Source: Alphaproteobacteria bacterium
GTDB taxonomy: Bacteria > Pseudomonadota > Alphaproteobacteria > UBA2966
DNA: 64,000 nucleotides
Direction: 5' to 3'
NCBI GenBank assembly: GCA_018654745.1
Contig: JABILA010000069.1
Span: 1-64,000, forward strand
The notes beneath the pieces were generated by a model. It worked only from the letters and a program-made list of their open reading frames with translations. It was not told the DNA's origin and did not search any database. Position 1 is the stretch's first letter. Each line of letters opens with the position of its first letter. Positions 26,706 to 37,200 of this stretch are shown in pieces. A program made the position numbers and the translations under genes.

Positions 26706-27506
26706 ATGGCAAAAAAATCGAAATCTGCAAAATCGGCGAAAGTTGTAAAACCGTCTAACAAGATGCGTCTTGATGCAGCCCTTGTCGAACGGGGGCTGGT
26801 TGATACCCGTGGCAAGGCCCAGGCCCTGATCATGGCGGGCAAGGTTTACACAGAAGAACAAAAGCTCGACAAACCAGGTTATCAGGTCCGGCCGGAAACA
26901 CCCCTTGATGTGCGTGGCCGGCAACACCCCTGGGTCAGCCGCGGTGGATTGAAACTGGTTCAGGGGCTGGATGAATTCTCCATTGATCCTGCAGGCATGA
27001 TGGCCATTGATGTTGGTGCCTCGACCGGCGGCTTTTCGGATGTGTTGCTGACGAGAGGGGCTGACAAGGTTTACGCCGTTGACGTCGGGCAAGGGCAACT
27101 GGCGTGGAAGCTGCGTTCAGATGACCGCGTTGTTGTGCTGGAGAAAACAAACGCCCGATATCTGGACGAAGCCCTGATTCCAGATGCAATTGATATTGTG
27201 GTTTGCGACGCCAGCTTCATCGGATTGCAAACCGTGCTGCCAGCAGCCATGACCCTGGCAAAATCAGGTGGTTATCTGATCGCCTTGATCAAGCCCCAGT
27301 TCGAAGTCGGGCGGGGCCGGGTTGGCAAGGGTGGTGTTGTACGTGAGCCTGAACTGCACCAGGAAGTTTGCGACAAGATCGAAAGCTGGCTGAGCGAATT
27401 ACCGGATTGGTCCGTGCTTGGTTTGACCACCAGCCCGATCAAGGGGCCGGAAGGTAATATCGAATTTCTGATCGTGGCCAGAAAATTGCCAGGTGCAGCG
27501 TCATGA
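26706..27506 (+). CDS. tlyA: TlyA family rRNA (cytidine-2'-O)-methyltransferase
   Basis: A 266-residue protein. The N-terminal S4 RNA-binding domain (RLDAALVERGLVDTRGKAQALI) is followed by an FtsJ-like methyltransferase with VSRGGLKL, AIDVGASTGGFSDVLL (motif I) and YAVDVGQGQLAW. TlyA enzymes 2'-O-methylate cytidines in 16S and/or 23S rRNA. The frame is open from inside dxs, but the ATG at 26706, opening a Lys/Ser-rich N-terminus, is the natural start. The stop overlaps the next gene in an ATGA junction. Confidence 0.94.
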   Translation: MAKKSKSAKSAKVVKPSNKMRLDAALVERGLVDTRGKAQALIMAGKVYTEEQKLDKPGYQVRPETPLDVRGRQHPWVSRGGLKLVQGLDEFSIDPAGMMAIDVGASTGGFSDVLLTRGADKVYAVDVGQGQLAWKLRSDDRVVVLEKTNARYLDEALIPDAIDIVVCDASFIGLQTVLPAAMTLAKSGGYLIALIKPQFEVGRGRVGKGGVVREPELHQEVCDKIESWLSELPDWSVLGLTTSPIKGPEGNIEFLIVARKLPGAAS

Positions 27507-28327
27507 TTCCCATTCACGACGATAACCCAACCTCCATCCGGCCTTACGTCACCTGGATGATCATTGGAATTTGTGTGTTTGTCTTTCTGTGGCAGGTCTC
27601 CCTGGGTGGACAGGGAAACCGGATTGTCCTGGCGCTTGGGTTAATTCCGTCGAACTTGCTGGGTACAAAAGTCTTGCCCCCGGAATATGTGCTCATCCCG
27701 GCGTGGTTGTCGGTACTGACGTCGATGTTCATGCATGGTGGCTGGATGCATTTAATTGGCAACATGGTTTACCTCTGGGTTTTTGGCAACAATGTCGAAG
27801 ATGCCATGGGGCATAAACGTTTTGTGGTTTTCTATCTGCTCTCCGGCCTTGGTGCCGCAGCCGGACAAATCCTGGCAGACCCTGCTTCGACCGTGCCGAT
27901 GATTGGTGCCAGTGGCGCAATCTCAGGTGTGCTCGGGGCCTATTTACTGCTCTATCCTCATGCCCGTGTAACGCTGCTGCTGTGGTTTGGGTTCCTGATT
28001 TATCCCATTAAAATCAGGGCCTTGTGGGTTCTTGGTATCTGGATCGGCTTGCAGTTTTTTAATGCGGCGGGTGATGATGGCGGCGGTGGAGTCGCCTGGT
28101 GGGCCCATATTGGCGGCTTTGTGACCGGCATGGCCTTGATCCCGTTTTTTCGTTATAGACACGTCAAGATGTTCGGTCATGGCAAGGAAGCGCATGCAGC
28201 GCCTGAAATGATCAGGCCTTTCAAGGTGGCCCGGCGTCGTTCAAAAGGATCCAGCGCGATCCCTTCATCACACAGCCCGTGGGTCAAACGAAGCCGACCA
28301 CGCGGACCCTGGGGACCCAGACGGTAA
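27503..28327 (+). CDS. Rhomboid-family intramembrane serine protease
   Basis: The 274-residue protein has six predicted spans. It carries the rhomboid signatures GGWMHLIGNMVYLWVFG (oxyanion His/Asn region near residue 85), the catalytic serine in GASGAISG (Ser137) and the catalytic histidine in WAHIGGF (His202). It cleaves membrane-protein segments in the inner membrane. A basic, Arg- and Pro-rich C-terminal tail follows the last helix. The ATG overlaps the tlyA stop by four bases and its own TAA overlaps the next start (TAATG), so the three genes are coupled. Confidence 0.93.
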   Translation: MIPIHDDNPTSIRPYVTWMIIGICVFVFLWQVSLGGQGNRIVLALGLIPSNLLGTKVLPPEYVLIPAWLSVLTSMFMHGGWMHLIGNMVYLWVFGNNVEDAMGHKRFVVFYLLSGLGAAAGQILADPASTVPMIGASGAISGVLGAYLLLYPHARVTLLLWFGFLIYPIKIRALWVLGIWIGLQFFNAAGDDGGGGVAWWAHIGGFVTGMALIPFFRYRHVKMFGHGKEAHAAPEMIRPFKVARRRSKGSSAIPSSHSPWVKRSRPRGPWGPRR

Positions 28328-29595
28328 TGTCAGAGACTAAATTCGAAATCGAGATAGCGTCCATCGGTGCCCAGGGGGACGGCATTGCCATGCACAAGGG
28401 CCAGAAGGTTTTTGTGCCGCATACAGTGACCGGTGACCGGGTACTGGTGCAGACAAATGGTAAATCAGGTGAGACCATCAAGGCCCGATTGCTGGAAGTG
28501 CTGGAGCCAGGTGCGAATCGACAAACGCCGCCGTGCCCATATTACGGAGAATGTGGGGGCTGCTCCCTGCAACATTTGACGGAACAGGCCGAGCAGGACT
28601 GGAAACGTAATCTGGTGGTCGATGCCCTGGCGCGCCGGGGTCTTGAAGATGTTGAAGTCGCGCCCACACGCATGATACGCCGGGACAGCCGTCGCCGCAC
28701 ACGCTGGACGGCGATCCGGGCCGGTGGGCAATTGTTATTGGGCTACCAGAAAAAAGGCACCAACCAGGTGATTGATATCGATCACTGCGCCGTTCTCGAC
28801 CCTGGCCTGAACGCCATCATCGCCAATGTCCGTGCGCTGGTCGGGACTCTCAAGATACACAAAAAAGGTCTGGGTATATCGGCAACCATGACCGACACCG
28901 GCATCGATCTGACAATTGAAGCCCAGGGCGAACCGGACATGCCGTTGCGTATGCGCCTCAGTGAATTTGCACAAGCCAACGAAATCCCGCGCCTCAGCTG
29001 GGGGCAGAAGTTACCCGAAGTTATCACCATGGCGAAGGAGCCTGTGATCGCTTTTGGCGGCACCAATGTTGTGGCACCTGCCGGTGGCTTTTTGCAAGCC
29101 AGTGCCACAGCGGAAGCAGTACTGACGGAGCTGGTGACAGCGCATGTGGGCACGTCCAAAAAAGTTGCCGATCTTTATTCTGGTGTCGGCACGTTTGCAT
29201 TGACCCTCGCGGCGCAGGGCTGTCAGGTCTCGGCCTATGACGGTGATGAACGCGCCATCGGCGCACTGCAACATGCCGTCAACCGCAGCGCCGGGCGCGT
29301 TAATCTGCATTCAGAAGTGCGTGACCTCGACCGCCGTCCCTTGCAAACAAAGGAATTCAAAAAACTCGACGCCGTCGTGCTTGACCCGCCCAGGGCCGGG
29401 GCGCTGACCGTATGCGAAGAACTCGCTATGTCGTCGGTATCGAAAATCGCCTACGTCTCCTGCAACCCAGGCACCTTCGCCCGCGATGCACGGGAACTGG
29501 TGGACGGCGATTACGAACTCACCCGTGTCACCCCCGTCGGCCAGTTCGCCTGGTCCCCGCATGTGGAACTTGTGGCGGAATTTGTGCGGGGTTAA
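28327..29595 (+). CDS. 23S rRNA (uracil-C5)-methyltransferase, RlmD/TrmA family with [4Fe-4S] cluster
   Basis: The 422-residue protein has an N-terminal TRAM domain (residues 1-55) and a [4Fe-4S] ligand set C-x5-C-x2-C in PCPYYGECGGCSLQH, with a further Cys in DHCAVLDP. The SAM domain contains VADLYSGVGTFAL, and the C-terminal nucleophile motif is YVSCNPGTFARD. This fits RlmD or a related RNA m5U methyltransferase; RlmD and RlmC cannot be separated by eye. The ATG at 28327 overlaps the rhomboid stop by one base. A reading frame from 28279 exists but lies inside the rhomboid gene. Confidence 0.92.
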   Translation: MSETKFEIEIASIGAQGDGIAMHKGQKVFVPHTVTGDRVLVQTNGKSGETIKARLLEVLEPGANRQTPPCPYYGECGGCSLQHLTEQAEQDWKRNLVVDALARRGLEDVEVAPTRMIRRDSRRRTRWTAIRAGGQLLLGYQKKGTNQVIDIDHCAVLDPGLNAIIANVRALVGTLKIHKKGLGISATMTDTGIDLTIEAQGEPDMPLRMRLSEFAQANEIPRLSWGQKLPEVITMAKEPVIAFGGTNVVAPAGGFLQASATAEAVLTELVTAHVGTSKKVADLYSGVGTFALTLAAQGCQVSAYDGDERAIGALQHAVNRSAGRVNLHSEVRDLDRRPLQTKEFKKLDAVVLDPPRAGALTVCEELAMSSVSKIAYVSCNPGTFARDARELVDGDYELTRVTPVGQFAWSPHVELVAEFVRG

Positions 29596-29598
29596 GCC

Positions 29599-30174
29599 CT
29601 ACCGGTTTTGCCCGTGGTATTGCAGGTTGGGCATCATGTCGATGGCCAGGGCGACGCGGTTGGACATGTTGAAGAAAGCGGCGGTGTCGGCGATGTCGAA
29701 AATGTCGGCATCGGAAAAGCCTACATCGCGCAGGCTCTGACGGTCGGCTTCGTTCATGTTCTTGGGGTTTTCTGTCATTTTCACGGCAAAATCGAGCATG
29801 GTGCGCTGGCGTGGTTCCAGCGTGGCATTGCGATAGTTCATGACCAGCAATTCACCCAGCACCGGATCACCGGAATAGGCCCGTACAGCCTGGCCATGTG
29901 AGACGAGGCAGTACACACATTTGTTTTCAGACGACACAGCAACGGCGATCATTTCACGTTCCAGTTTGCTGAGGCCCGAATCGCCCAGCATCAAACCGTT
30001 ATACATGGTGCTGAAGGCCGCCAGTTTCTCGGGGTGCCAGGCATAGGCCAGCAAGACGTTGGGCACCATGCCCAGCTTTTCCTGGCATTTTTCGAAATAG
30101 GCGATTGTACGCTCGTCCAGATCCCCTTGTTTGAGGTCGAGAGCCATTATGTGATCAGGTTGGTAAGCAGACAT
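29599..30174 (-). CDS. Peroxidase-related protein, carboxymuconolactone decarboxylase/AhpD family
   Basis: The 191-residue helical protein has the AhpD-like redox pair in NKCVYCLVSHG (CxxC followed by histidine). The lead-in GMVPNVLLAYAWHPEKL is typical of uncharacterised peroxidase-related CMD enzymes. It probably reduces peroxides or takes part in thiol redox reactions. The ATG at 30174 is preferred over a TTG seven codons upstream. It follows aroC by 35 bases on the same strand and may share the fabI-aroC transcript. Confidence 0.85.
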   Translation of the reverse strand: MSAYQPDHIMALDLKQGDLDERTIAYFEKCQEKLGMVPNVLLAYAWHPEKLAAFSTMYNGLMLGDSGLSKLEREMIAVAVSSENKCVYCLVSHGQAVRAYSGDPVLGELLVMNYRNATLEPRQRTMLDFAVKMTENPKNMNEADRQSLRDVGFSDADIFDIADTAAFFNMSNRVALAIDMMPNLQYHGQNR

Positions 30175-30209
30175 GAGAGGGGGTCCTTGTTGCAAAGAAA
30201 GAAGAAACG

Positions 30210-31286
30210 TCAGCCGGTCTGGCCGCGATGACGCAGCATATGGTCGGCCAGGGTGCAGGCCATCATGGCTTCACCCACAGGTACACCGCGAATACCGACG
30301 CAAGGGTCATGGCGACCCTTGGTCAGGACATCTGTATTTTCGCCATCGATGGTCACGGTTTGGCGCGGGGTCAGGATACTGGATGTTGGCTTGACGGCGA
30401 AGCGGACCACAACGTCCTGGCCGGAAGAAATTCCGCCAAGAATGCCGCCTGCGTGGTTCGATGTGAACTCCGGTCCATCATTGCCCTGGCCTGCCCGCAT
30501 TTCGTCGGCATTTTCTTCACCGGTGAGGGCGGCGGCGGCAAAGCCTGCACCGATTTCAACGCCTTTGACGGCATTGATGCTCATCATGGCGGCGGCAAGG
30601 TCTGTATCCAGTTTGGCATAAATTGGTGCACCCCAACCGGCAGGCACGCCGCTGGCGGTGACTTCGATAATGGCCCCGACCGAGGATCCACTTTTACGTA
30701 ACGTATCCAGCAGGTTTTCCCAACGCACAGCAGCGTCCGCATCGGGGCACCAGAAATCGTTTTGACCAATAGTGGCGTCATCCCATTTGCTGCGGTCAAT
30801 TTGATCTGCACCGATCTGCACCAGAGAGCCCCGAATAGAAATTGCCCGGCCCAGAACCTTGCGGGCAACGGCACCGGCGGCAACCCGTGACGCAGTTTCC
30901 CTGGCGGAGGCCCGACCAGAACCCCGATAATCGCGGTTGCCATATTTGGCCCGATAAGTGAAATCAGCATGACCCGGGCGGTACTTGTCCTTGATGTCGT
31001 CGTAATCTTTTGACCGTGCGTCGATGTTGGCGATTTCCAGGGCGATGGGCGTGCCGGTGGTGCGGCCTTCGAAGACGCCGGACATGATGCGGACTTCGTC
31101 GCTTTCACGGCGCTGGGTGACAAAGCGGGAGGTACCGGGCTTGCGCTTGTCGAGCCACGGCTGGATATCGGCTTCGGTCAGTTCAATGCCTGGCGGTGTG
31201 CCATCAATGACACAGCCAATGGCCGGGCCATGGCTTTCCCCCCAGGTTGTGACGCGAAAGAGATGGCCAAAGGTATTATGCGACAT
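30210..31286 (-). CDS. aroC: Chorismate synthase
   Basis: The 358-residue enzyme shows the family signatures [18 protein letters not shown] near residue 15, [19 protein letters not shown] near 125, and the C-terminal [17 protein letters not shown]. It converts EPSP to chorismate with reduced FMN, the last shikimate-pathway step. It starts four bases after the fabI stop. Confidence 0.97.
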   Translation of the reverse strand: MSHNTFGHLFRVTTWGESHGPAIGCVIDGTPPGIELTEADIQPWLDKRKPGTSRFVTQRRESDEVRIMSGVFEGRTTGTPIALEIANIDARSKDYDDIKDKYRPGHADFTYRAKYGNRDYRGSGRASARETASRVAAGAVARKVLGRAISIRGSLVQIGADQIDRSKWDDATIGQNDFWCPDADAAVRWENLLDTLRKSGSSVGAIIEVTASGVPAGWGAPIYAKLDTDLAAAMMSINAVKGVEIGAGFAAAALTGEENADEMRAGQGNDGPEFTSNHAGGILGGISSGQDVVVRFAVKPTSSILTPRQTVTIDGENTDVLTKGRHDPCVGIRGVPVGEAMMACTLADHMLRHRGQTG

Positions 31287-31290
31287 GATG

Positions 31291-32103
31291 TCAGACCGTG
31301 GAAATATCGGGTGCGTCGACGGCTTTCATACCCACAACATGATAGCCTGAATCAACATGGTGCACTTCACCGGTGACACCGGATGCCAAATCGCTGAGCA
31401 GGTAAAGTGCCGACTTGCCGACATCGTCGATGGTGACGTTGCGGCGCAGTGGTGAATTCAGTTCGTTCCATTTCAGGATATAGCGGAAATCGCCAATGCC
31501 GGAGGCCGCCAGGGTCTTGATCGGACCGGCAGACAAGGCATTGACGCGAATTTTGCCACGGCCGAGGTCTTCGGCGAGGTATCTGACGCTGGCTTCCAGG
31601 GCGGCTTTGGCCACGCCCATGACATTGTAATGAGGGATCACGCGCTCGGCACCGTAATAGGTGAGGGTGATCAGGCTGCCGCCATTGGGCATCAGTTTTT
31701 CCGCGTATCTGCTGATCATCGTGAAGGAGAAACAGCTGATGTCCATGCTCATGAGGAAATTCTGGCGACTGGTATCGACGTAACGACCCTTCAGTTCTTC
31801 CTTGTCCGAGAAACCAATGGCGTGTACGACAAAATCGATTGTGCCCCAACGCTTTTCCAGCTCGGCGAAAGTGGCTTCGACGCTGCTTTCATCGGTGACA
31901 TCGCAAGGCATGATAAAATCACTGCCAATCGATTCAGCCAATGGTCGCAAACGTTTTTCCAGGGCTTCGCCCTGATAGGTGAAGGCCAGTTCGGCACCAT
32001 GTTCGTGTAATGCTTTCGAGACGCCCCACGCCAGGGACCTGTCGTTCGCGACCCCCATGATCAGGCCACGTTTGCCTGCCATCAAAGCCTTTGGTTCAGT
32101 CAT
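31291..32103 (-). CDS. fabI: Enoyl-[acyl-carrier-protein] reductase (NADH)
   Basis: The 270-residue SDR-fold enzyme has the FabI nucleotide loop [16 protein letters not shown] and the Y-x6-K active site ([18 protein letters not shown], Tyr near 155 and Lys near 172). Near residue 190 is the substrate-loop region [17 protein letters not shown]. It reduces trans-2-enoyl-ACP in fatty acid elongation and is the target of triclosan-type inhibitors. A GAGGG lies close to the ATG. It is the first gene of the fabI-aroC unit. Confidence 0.96.
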   Translation of the reverse strand: MTEPKALMAGKRGLIMGVANDRSLAWGVSKALHEHGAELAFTYQGEALEKRLRPLAESIGSDFIMPCDVTDESSVEATFAELEKRWGTIDFVVHAIGFSDKEELKGRYVDTSRQNFLMSMDISCFSFTMISRYAEKLMPNGGSLITLTYYGAERVIPHYNVMGVAKAALEASVRYLAEDLGRGKIRVNALSAGPIKTLAASGIGDFRYILKWNELNSPLRRNVTIDDVGKSALYLLSDLASGVTGEVHHVDSGYHVVGMKAVDAPDISTV

Positions 32104-32204
32104 AAGCCCTCACAGTTTCCGCCAATTTCCTGCTCTGGTTTGGCGATTTATTCATTTCAACGATTTTACACCAATGACACAAAGGTGCAATTGAACAGCC
32201 AGGG

Positions 32205-33056
32205 TTATTCGGGGACTGGTGGTGGCGTGTTCGCCTTCTGGATGGCGGCATTGATCTCGGCCCCAAACAGGAAAATGGCACCCAGCAGGTAAAAGAACAG
32301 CATGGCAATGACGATACCACCGAGACTGCCGTAGGTCACATCGTAATTATTGAAGTGCCCGAGATAGAGGGTGAAGGAAAGGGCAGCTCCTCCCCACAGC
32401 AGCAATGTCAGCAAAGCACCCGGCACCACGGCTCGCCACAGGGGGCGACGCGCAGGCAGCATGGCGTAAAGGGCCGTCAGCACCAGCAGGACAGACCCTA
32501 TGCTGATGACCGTCCTGGTCGAGCCGAAATCGAGAATAGCCATGCCGTCATAGCCCAGTGAGCGGGTGGTGTCGGCCCACAGGATCGGCGCGAACAATAA
32601 TATGGTGGATACCGCAAGGATCAGGGCCGCACCGACGACCACCAGGGCCAGGCTTTCCAGTCGGCGTCGCCAGAAGGGAATAATCATGCTTTGGCCAAAG
32701 GCGCGTTCAACCCCGGCCCGGGCACCTTCCAAGGCAGAAGATGCGGTCCACAAGGCACCGGCCACGCCGATGGTCAACAAACCGCCGCGCACCTCCTGCA
32801 GGACTTCCAGCAAAGGTCCTTCAAAGACGATGGCAACGTCTTCCGGCATGTTTTCAAGGATATAGGCAACGACCATGGTGCCGGCTTCTGTGTTACCGGC
32901 AAAGCCAGCCAGGGCAACCAGGAATATCAGGAAGGGGAAAAGGGTCAACAGGCCCATGAACGCCAGATGTCCGGCAATCAACGCATCGCCGTTCCTGAGA
33001 AAACCAAGGACTGCCTGTTTAACAAGGGAATACAGGAAATGTGCGGGCGCGATCAT
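32205..33056 (-). CDS. YihY/BrkB-family inner membrane protein
   Basis: The 283-residue protein has about six hydrophobic spans and the family features HLAFMGLLTLFPFLIFLVAL near residue 28, WTASSALEGARAGVERAFG near 108 and YGSLGGIVIAMLFFYL near the C-terminus. YihY proteins were once called ribonuclease BN in error; their role is unresolved. Its ATG overlaps the stop of the DnaJ-type gene by four bases (ATGA), an unusually tight link between a chaperone and this membrane protein. Confidence 0.9.
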   Translation of the reverse strand: MIAPAHFLYSLVKQAVLGFLRNGDALIAGHLAFMGLLTLFPFLIFLVALAGFAGNTEAGTMVVAYILENMPEDVAIVFEGPLLEVLQEVRGGLLTIGVAGALWTASSALEGARAGVERAFGQSMIIPFWRRRLESLALVVVGAALILAVSTILLFAPILWADTTRSLGYDGMAILDFGSTRTVISIGSVLLVLTALYAMLPARRPLWRAVVPGALLTLLLWGGAALSFTLYLGHFNNYDVTYGSLGGIVIAMLFFYLLGAIFLFGAEINAAIQKANTPPPVPE

Positions 33057-34135
33057 TCCGACAGTTTACGGAATATCCCCCGAACATCATAGTCATTGCC
33101 AGGGGCCCATTGTTTGACCAGCTTCTCGAAACCTGAGGCATCTTCGGGCAGTACAATGCGGATGACCAGATGCTGGTCGCCGCGCGTGCCGTTTTTCGGA
33201 TCGACAATGCCTTTGCCTTTCAGGCGCAGGCGCACACCGGCATTGGCTCCTTTGGGCACCGTCACGCTGACCGGACCATCAATGGTTGGTATTTCTACAC
33301 TGGCACCCAGCACGGCTTCCTGCACGGTAACCGGCAGTTCAACATGAATATCTGCACCTACGCGTACAAACCACGGGTGATGTTTGACGGCGATTTCAAC
33401 CAGGGCATCGCCAACGGCCTTGCCCTTGCCTTTTTCACCCATGCCTTTCAGGCGAATGATCTGACCGTCTTCAACGCCGGGCGGGACGGTGACAAAAACG
33501 TCTTGCCCGGCCACCAGGGTCATACGCTTCTTGCCGCCCTTGATGGCGTCCAGCAAACCAATTTCAAGTTTGCATCGGCGATCCAGATCGCCAACACGGC
33601 CCATGGCGGCGGGGGCTTTTTTGTCCTTGCGGAAAAAGGGCTGGAAAATATCGCTGGCCGTAAAACCGGCAAAACCAAAATTGCCAAATCCGCCTTCCTC
33701 GACGGTGGCTTCTGCTTTTGGTGCTCTGGGTTGGTCGTTTGTTGTCCCGGTCCCGGTTTTTGCCGATCCGGCTTGTGCGGAACCAGCAGATGCCGTTTTT
33801 GCACCGAACGGGCTTTTGGCTTTTGAACCGGACCTGGTGCTGGAAGGGCGGGATGGTTTTCGCGCACCTGCACGGGGTTCAGATTTTGGCGGTGGCTGGT
33901 ACCCCGCCATACGGTTTCCGTTGGCGTCGATTTCACCGCGATCAAACTTTGACCGCTGTTTGGCATCGCCCAACACATGATAGGCCGCCGCAATATCCTT
34001 GAATTTTTCCGCAGTCGAATTATTGCCGGGCTGGCGGTCCGGGTGCAGTTCCTTGGCCAGACGCCGATAATTCTGCTTTATTTCAGCCTGACTGGCGCGA
34101 CGAGAAATTCCAAGTGTTTGATAGGGATCCAGCAT
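33053..34135 (-). CDS. DnaJ-type co-chaperone lacking the zinc-finger (CbpA-like)
   Basis: The 360-residue protein has an N-terminal J domain (residues 4-68) with intact HPD at 31-33. A Gly/Ala/Lys/Ser-rich linker of about 80 residues follows, then GFGNFGFAGFTASDIFQPFF, and the two beta-domains of the DnaJ C-terminus (about 170-345). The CxxCxGxG zinc-finger repeats are absent, so it is a class B J-protein that would stimulate Hsp70 ATPase and hold clients. It overlaps the YihY-type gene and follows the giant coiled-coil gene by about 150 bases. Confidence 0.92.
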   Translation of the reverse strand: MLDPYQTLGISRRASQAEIKQNYRRLAKELHPDRQPGNNSTAEKFKDIAAAYHVLGDAKQRSKFDRGEIDANGNRMAGYQPPPKSEPRAGARKPSRPSSTRSGSKAKSPFGAKTASAGSAQAGSAKTGTGTTNDQPRAPKAEATVEEGGFGNFGFAGFTASDIFQPFFRKDKKAPAAMGRVGDLDRRCKLEIGLLDAIKGGKKRMTLVAGQDVFVTVPPGVEDGQIIRLKGMGEKGKGKAVGDALVEIAVKHHPWFVRVGADIHVELPVTVQEAVLGASVEIPTIDGPVSVTVPKGANAGVRLRLKGKGIVDPKNGTRGDQHLVIRIVLPEDASGFEKLVKQWAPGNDYDVRGIFRKLSE

Positions 34136-34287
34136 GGTCCAACATTTGTTCGTTGAATTTTCCGGTGATCGCCTGAACAGCCCACCGGACCCCCGAAAAT
34201 AGGCGCGGAATCATACCAAATCGTTAACTTTTGCACCCCAACCGCGGGCACAAATTGGCCTCCGGCGAAATATTCAGGCAAATCCCT

Positions 34288-37200
34288 CTATTCTGTTGAG
34301 TTGTCCTTGATGCGCTGGTTCCAGTCCTTGACCAGTTGGTCGGCGGCTACCAGTTCGTGGGGCAGCATTTCGGCGCGCAGTTCACCGAGAAAACGCTTGG
34401 CTGTCTGGTGGCCGTTTTCCGAGGCCAGGAGCCACCAGAAATGGGCCTGTGGCAGGCTGGAGGTGACGCCGGCACCATCGCGGTAGAGGCCACCGACATA
34501 GAACTGGGCGTTGGCGTTGCCTTCTTCGGCGGCGGGTTGCCAGTGTTTCAGGGCCTCATCATAGTCGCCTGACTGATACGCTTTCAGACCGGCATCCAGG
34601 CGTACGGATGGGGGTGGTGTCGCAGATGCCAGTTGCACGGCAGGCTTTTCCTGGACGGCGCTGGCTTCCTCTGAATTGTCAGACGCCTGTTGTTTCGCCT
34701 TTTGATCGGCTTCTTCTTTTGCCTGGCGAATTTCCTCGATGCGTCGCCGGGCTTCTTCTTCGGCCAGGCGCTGGGCCTGCTCAGCCTTGCGACGGGTTAC
34801 GGCTTTGGCCCGAACGGCTTCCAGCTGTTCTTTCCTCAAGGCCTCAGCCGCCAGACGTTTGCGTTTTGCGCGACGTTCTTCTTCGGTCTGGGCAGCCTCT
34901 TCGGCTTTTAGTTTTTCTTCCTTGATCAGTTCGGCGGCGACACGGGCTTCTTCTGCCTTGGCATTTTCCGTCGCCAATCGCTCAGCCTCAATTGCCTTGT
35001 CGGCGACGCGTTTCTCATCAGCCTTGCGTTCAGCTTCGGCCTTACGCTCGGCCTCAGCCTTGTCACGTGCCTGTTGTTCCTTGCGGCGCAGTTTTTCAAC
35101 GGCGCGTTTTTCATCGGCCAGTCGTTGTTTTGTGGCGGCGGCTTCCGCTCTTGCCCTGGCTTTCTCTGCAGCAACACGTTTCGCCTCGGCTTTTGCTTTT
35201 GCCTCTGCGATCTTCTTTGCCTTTTCAACCGCAAGCCGTTTGGTTTCAGCTTCCGCTTTGGCTTTTTCTTCAGCCTGGCGTTTTTCTGCGGCCATGCGCT
35301 TCTCTTCGGCCAGCCGCTTTTCCTCAGCCAGACGTTTTTCTTCCGCCAGACGTACGGCTTCTGCTTCTCGCTGTGCTTTTTCTTTGGCCTGGCGTTTCTC
35401 GTCTGTCAGTTTTTGCGCTTCGGCTTCGGCTTTTTGGCGTTCCAGTTTTTCCTTTTCGGCCAAAGCTGCTTTTAACCTGCTTTCCGCCTCTGCTTTCTGA
35501 CGAGCCAATTCCTCGGCGTGACGTTTCTCTTCCGCCAGTTTTGCAGCTTCTTCGGCCTTTTTCCTGGCTTGCGTGTCGACAACGGCTTTTTGTTCGGCAA
35601 TTACTTTTGCAGCCGCCAGCTCACGCGCCTTTTTTTGCTCGTCTGCCAGGCGTTGCCTTTGGGCAACCAGCTCACGTTCTGCAAGGCGGCGTTGTTCTTC
35701 GGCTTTTTTCGCGGCCTGTTCTGCCTCAATTTTTTCGGCTTCAAGGCGTTGTTTTTCGAGAGTCAGTTTTTCCGCCTTTTCTTCGGCCAGGCGTTTTTCT
35801 TCGGATTCAGCGCGGGTTCTCAAGCGGTCGAACAATTGCGCAGACTTTTGACTGGCTTCGGTCTGAACCTTTGCTTCGATTTCGCCAAGAATTTTGGTTC
35901 TGCGACGTTCCTCGGCCAGATGTTGCTGCTGAGCGGCAATTCTGGCCACAAGCTGGGCCCGGCTTTCGGTACCGTTCTTGCCCGGAGAAGACAACATCTT
36001 GCGCCGGTCTGCAATCAGTACTTCTTCAATTTGCAGGCGTCGTTCTTCTGCCTTGCGGCGCTCCTCCGTCAAACGAAGGGCTTCTTCGGAAAGTCTACGA
36101 ACTTCTTCCGCCAGCTTCACTTCTTCGGCTTGCTTGCGTGCTCTGGCCTCAAGCTGTTCGCGGTCCCGGCGGAGCTTTAATGCTTCCGCTGCCATTCGGG
36201 TTTTTTCTGTTGCCGTGTCGCTGGCGGCGTCAGCGCGGATTTTCTGCGCATCTGCCAACGCCTTTTCTGCGTCGGCAAGGGCAGATTTTTGCGCCATCTC
36301 CAATTCACTGGCGCGGGTTCGGGCGGCACTGGTCTCACTTTGTTCCGTTGAAACTTCGCGTGTCCTGGCCACAAGGCCCTCGCGCGTTTTCTCAGCCTCC
36401 CGGGCCTTTGCCTCGGCTTCGGCAACAGCTTTGTCGGCTGTCGCCAGCCTGGCCGTCAATTCCTTGTTTTGTTTTTCAAGCAGCGCACGTTCGCGGGCAA
36501 GATCGGCCTTGATCTGGCGGCGGGTGCTTTGCAATTCGCGGTCTGCTTTTGCCCTGGCTGCTTTCAGTTCTTCTGATGTTGAAGATTTCAGTTCGTCGAT
36601 GGCTGCTTCGCGTTTTTTGATATTCAGGGCACGACGTGTGATCTCTTCTTCGATCGCAACCCGGTCTTCCATCTTGATACGTTCAACGGCGGCTTCGTTG
36701 GCAATTTGCTCGGCCTGACGAACAGCCGTGCGGGAACGCCGGTCCAGTTCCTCAATAGCCTTTTGCTCGGCGGCCAGTCGATTGGCAGCATCACGAACAC
36801 GCTGTTCCGAATCGCGACGGCGAAGCTCGGTTTCTTTTTCCGCTGTCTTCGCCGCTTCTTCGATGACGACAGGTGAGGGTACGGATCGCTTTTTGGCCAG
36901 GGCACTGTCCAACAATAGCTGTGCCTTGGCGGCTTCGGCGGATGCGTCCTGCGCTGCGACCTGTACTTCGCGAGTCTGGTTCAGAATTTCGCTGGTTTTG
37001 GCCTCTTCGACTTTAAGCTTCTCTTCGGCGTCGGCACGTTGTTGTGCCGCAAGTTCAGCCTGGTGTTCCAGCTCAAGCCGTCTCGCTTTTGCCACCTGCA
37101 AGGCTTCTTCGTGCTCAAGACGTTTACGCTCCAGCGCCTTGATGGCAACTTCCGCTGCTTCGCGTTCCGCTGCCAGTTTTGCGGCTTCTGCAATTTTTGA

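Noticed and set aside
34739..36718. Long open reading frames on the plus strand (up to 506 codons) opposite the giant coiled-coil gene
   Set aside because: They arise because the Ala/Glu/Lys/Arg-rich coding strand has few stop codons in its complement. The translations are low-complexity, lack ribosome-binding sites and run against the gene with the signal peptide and Sel1 motifs.
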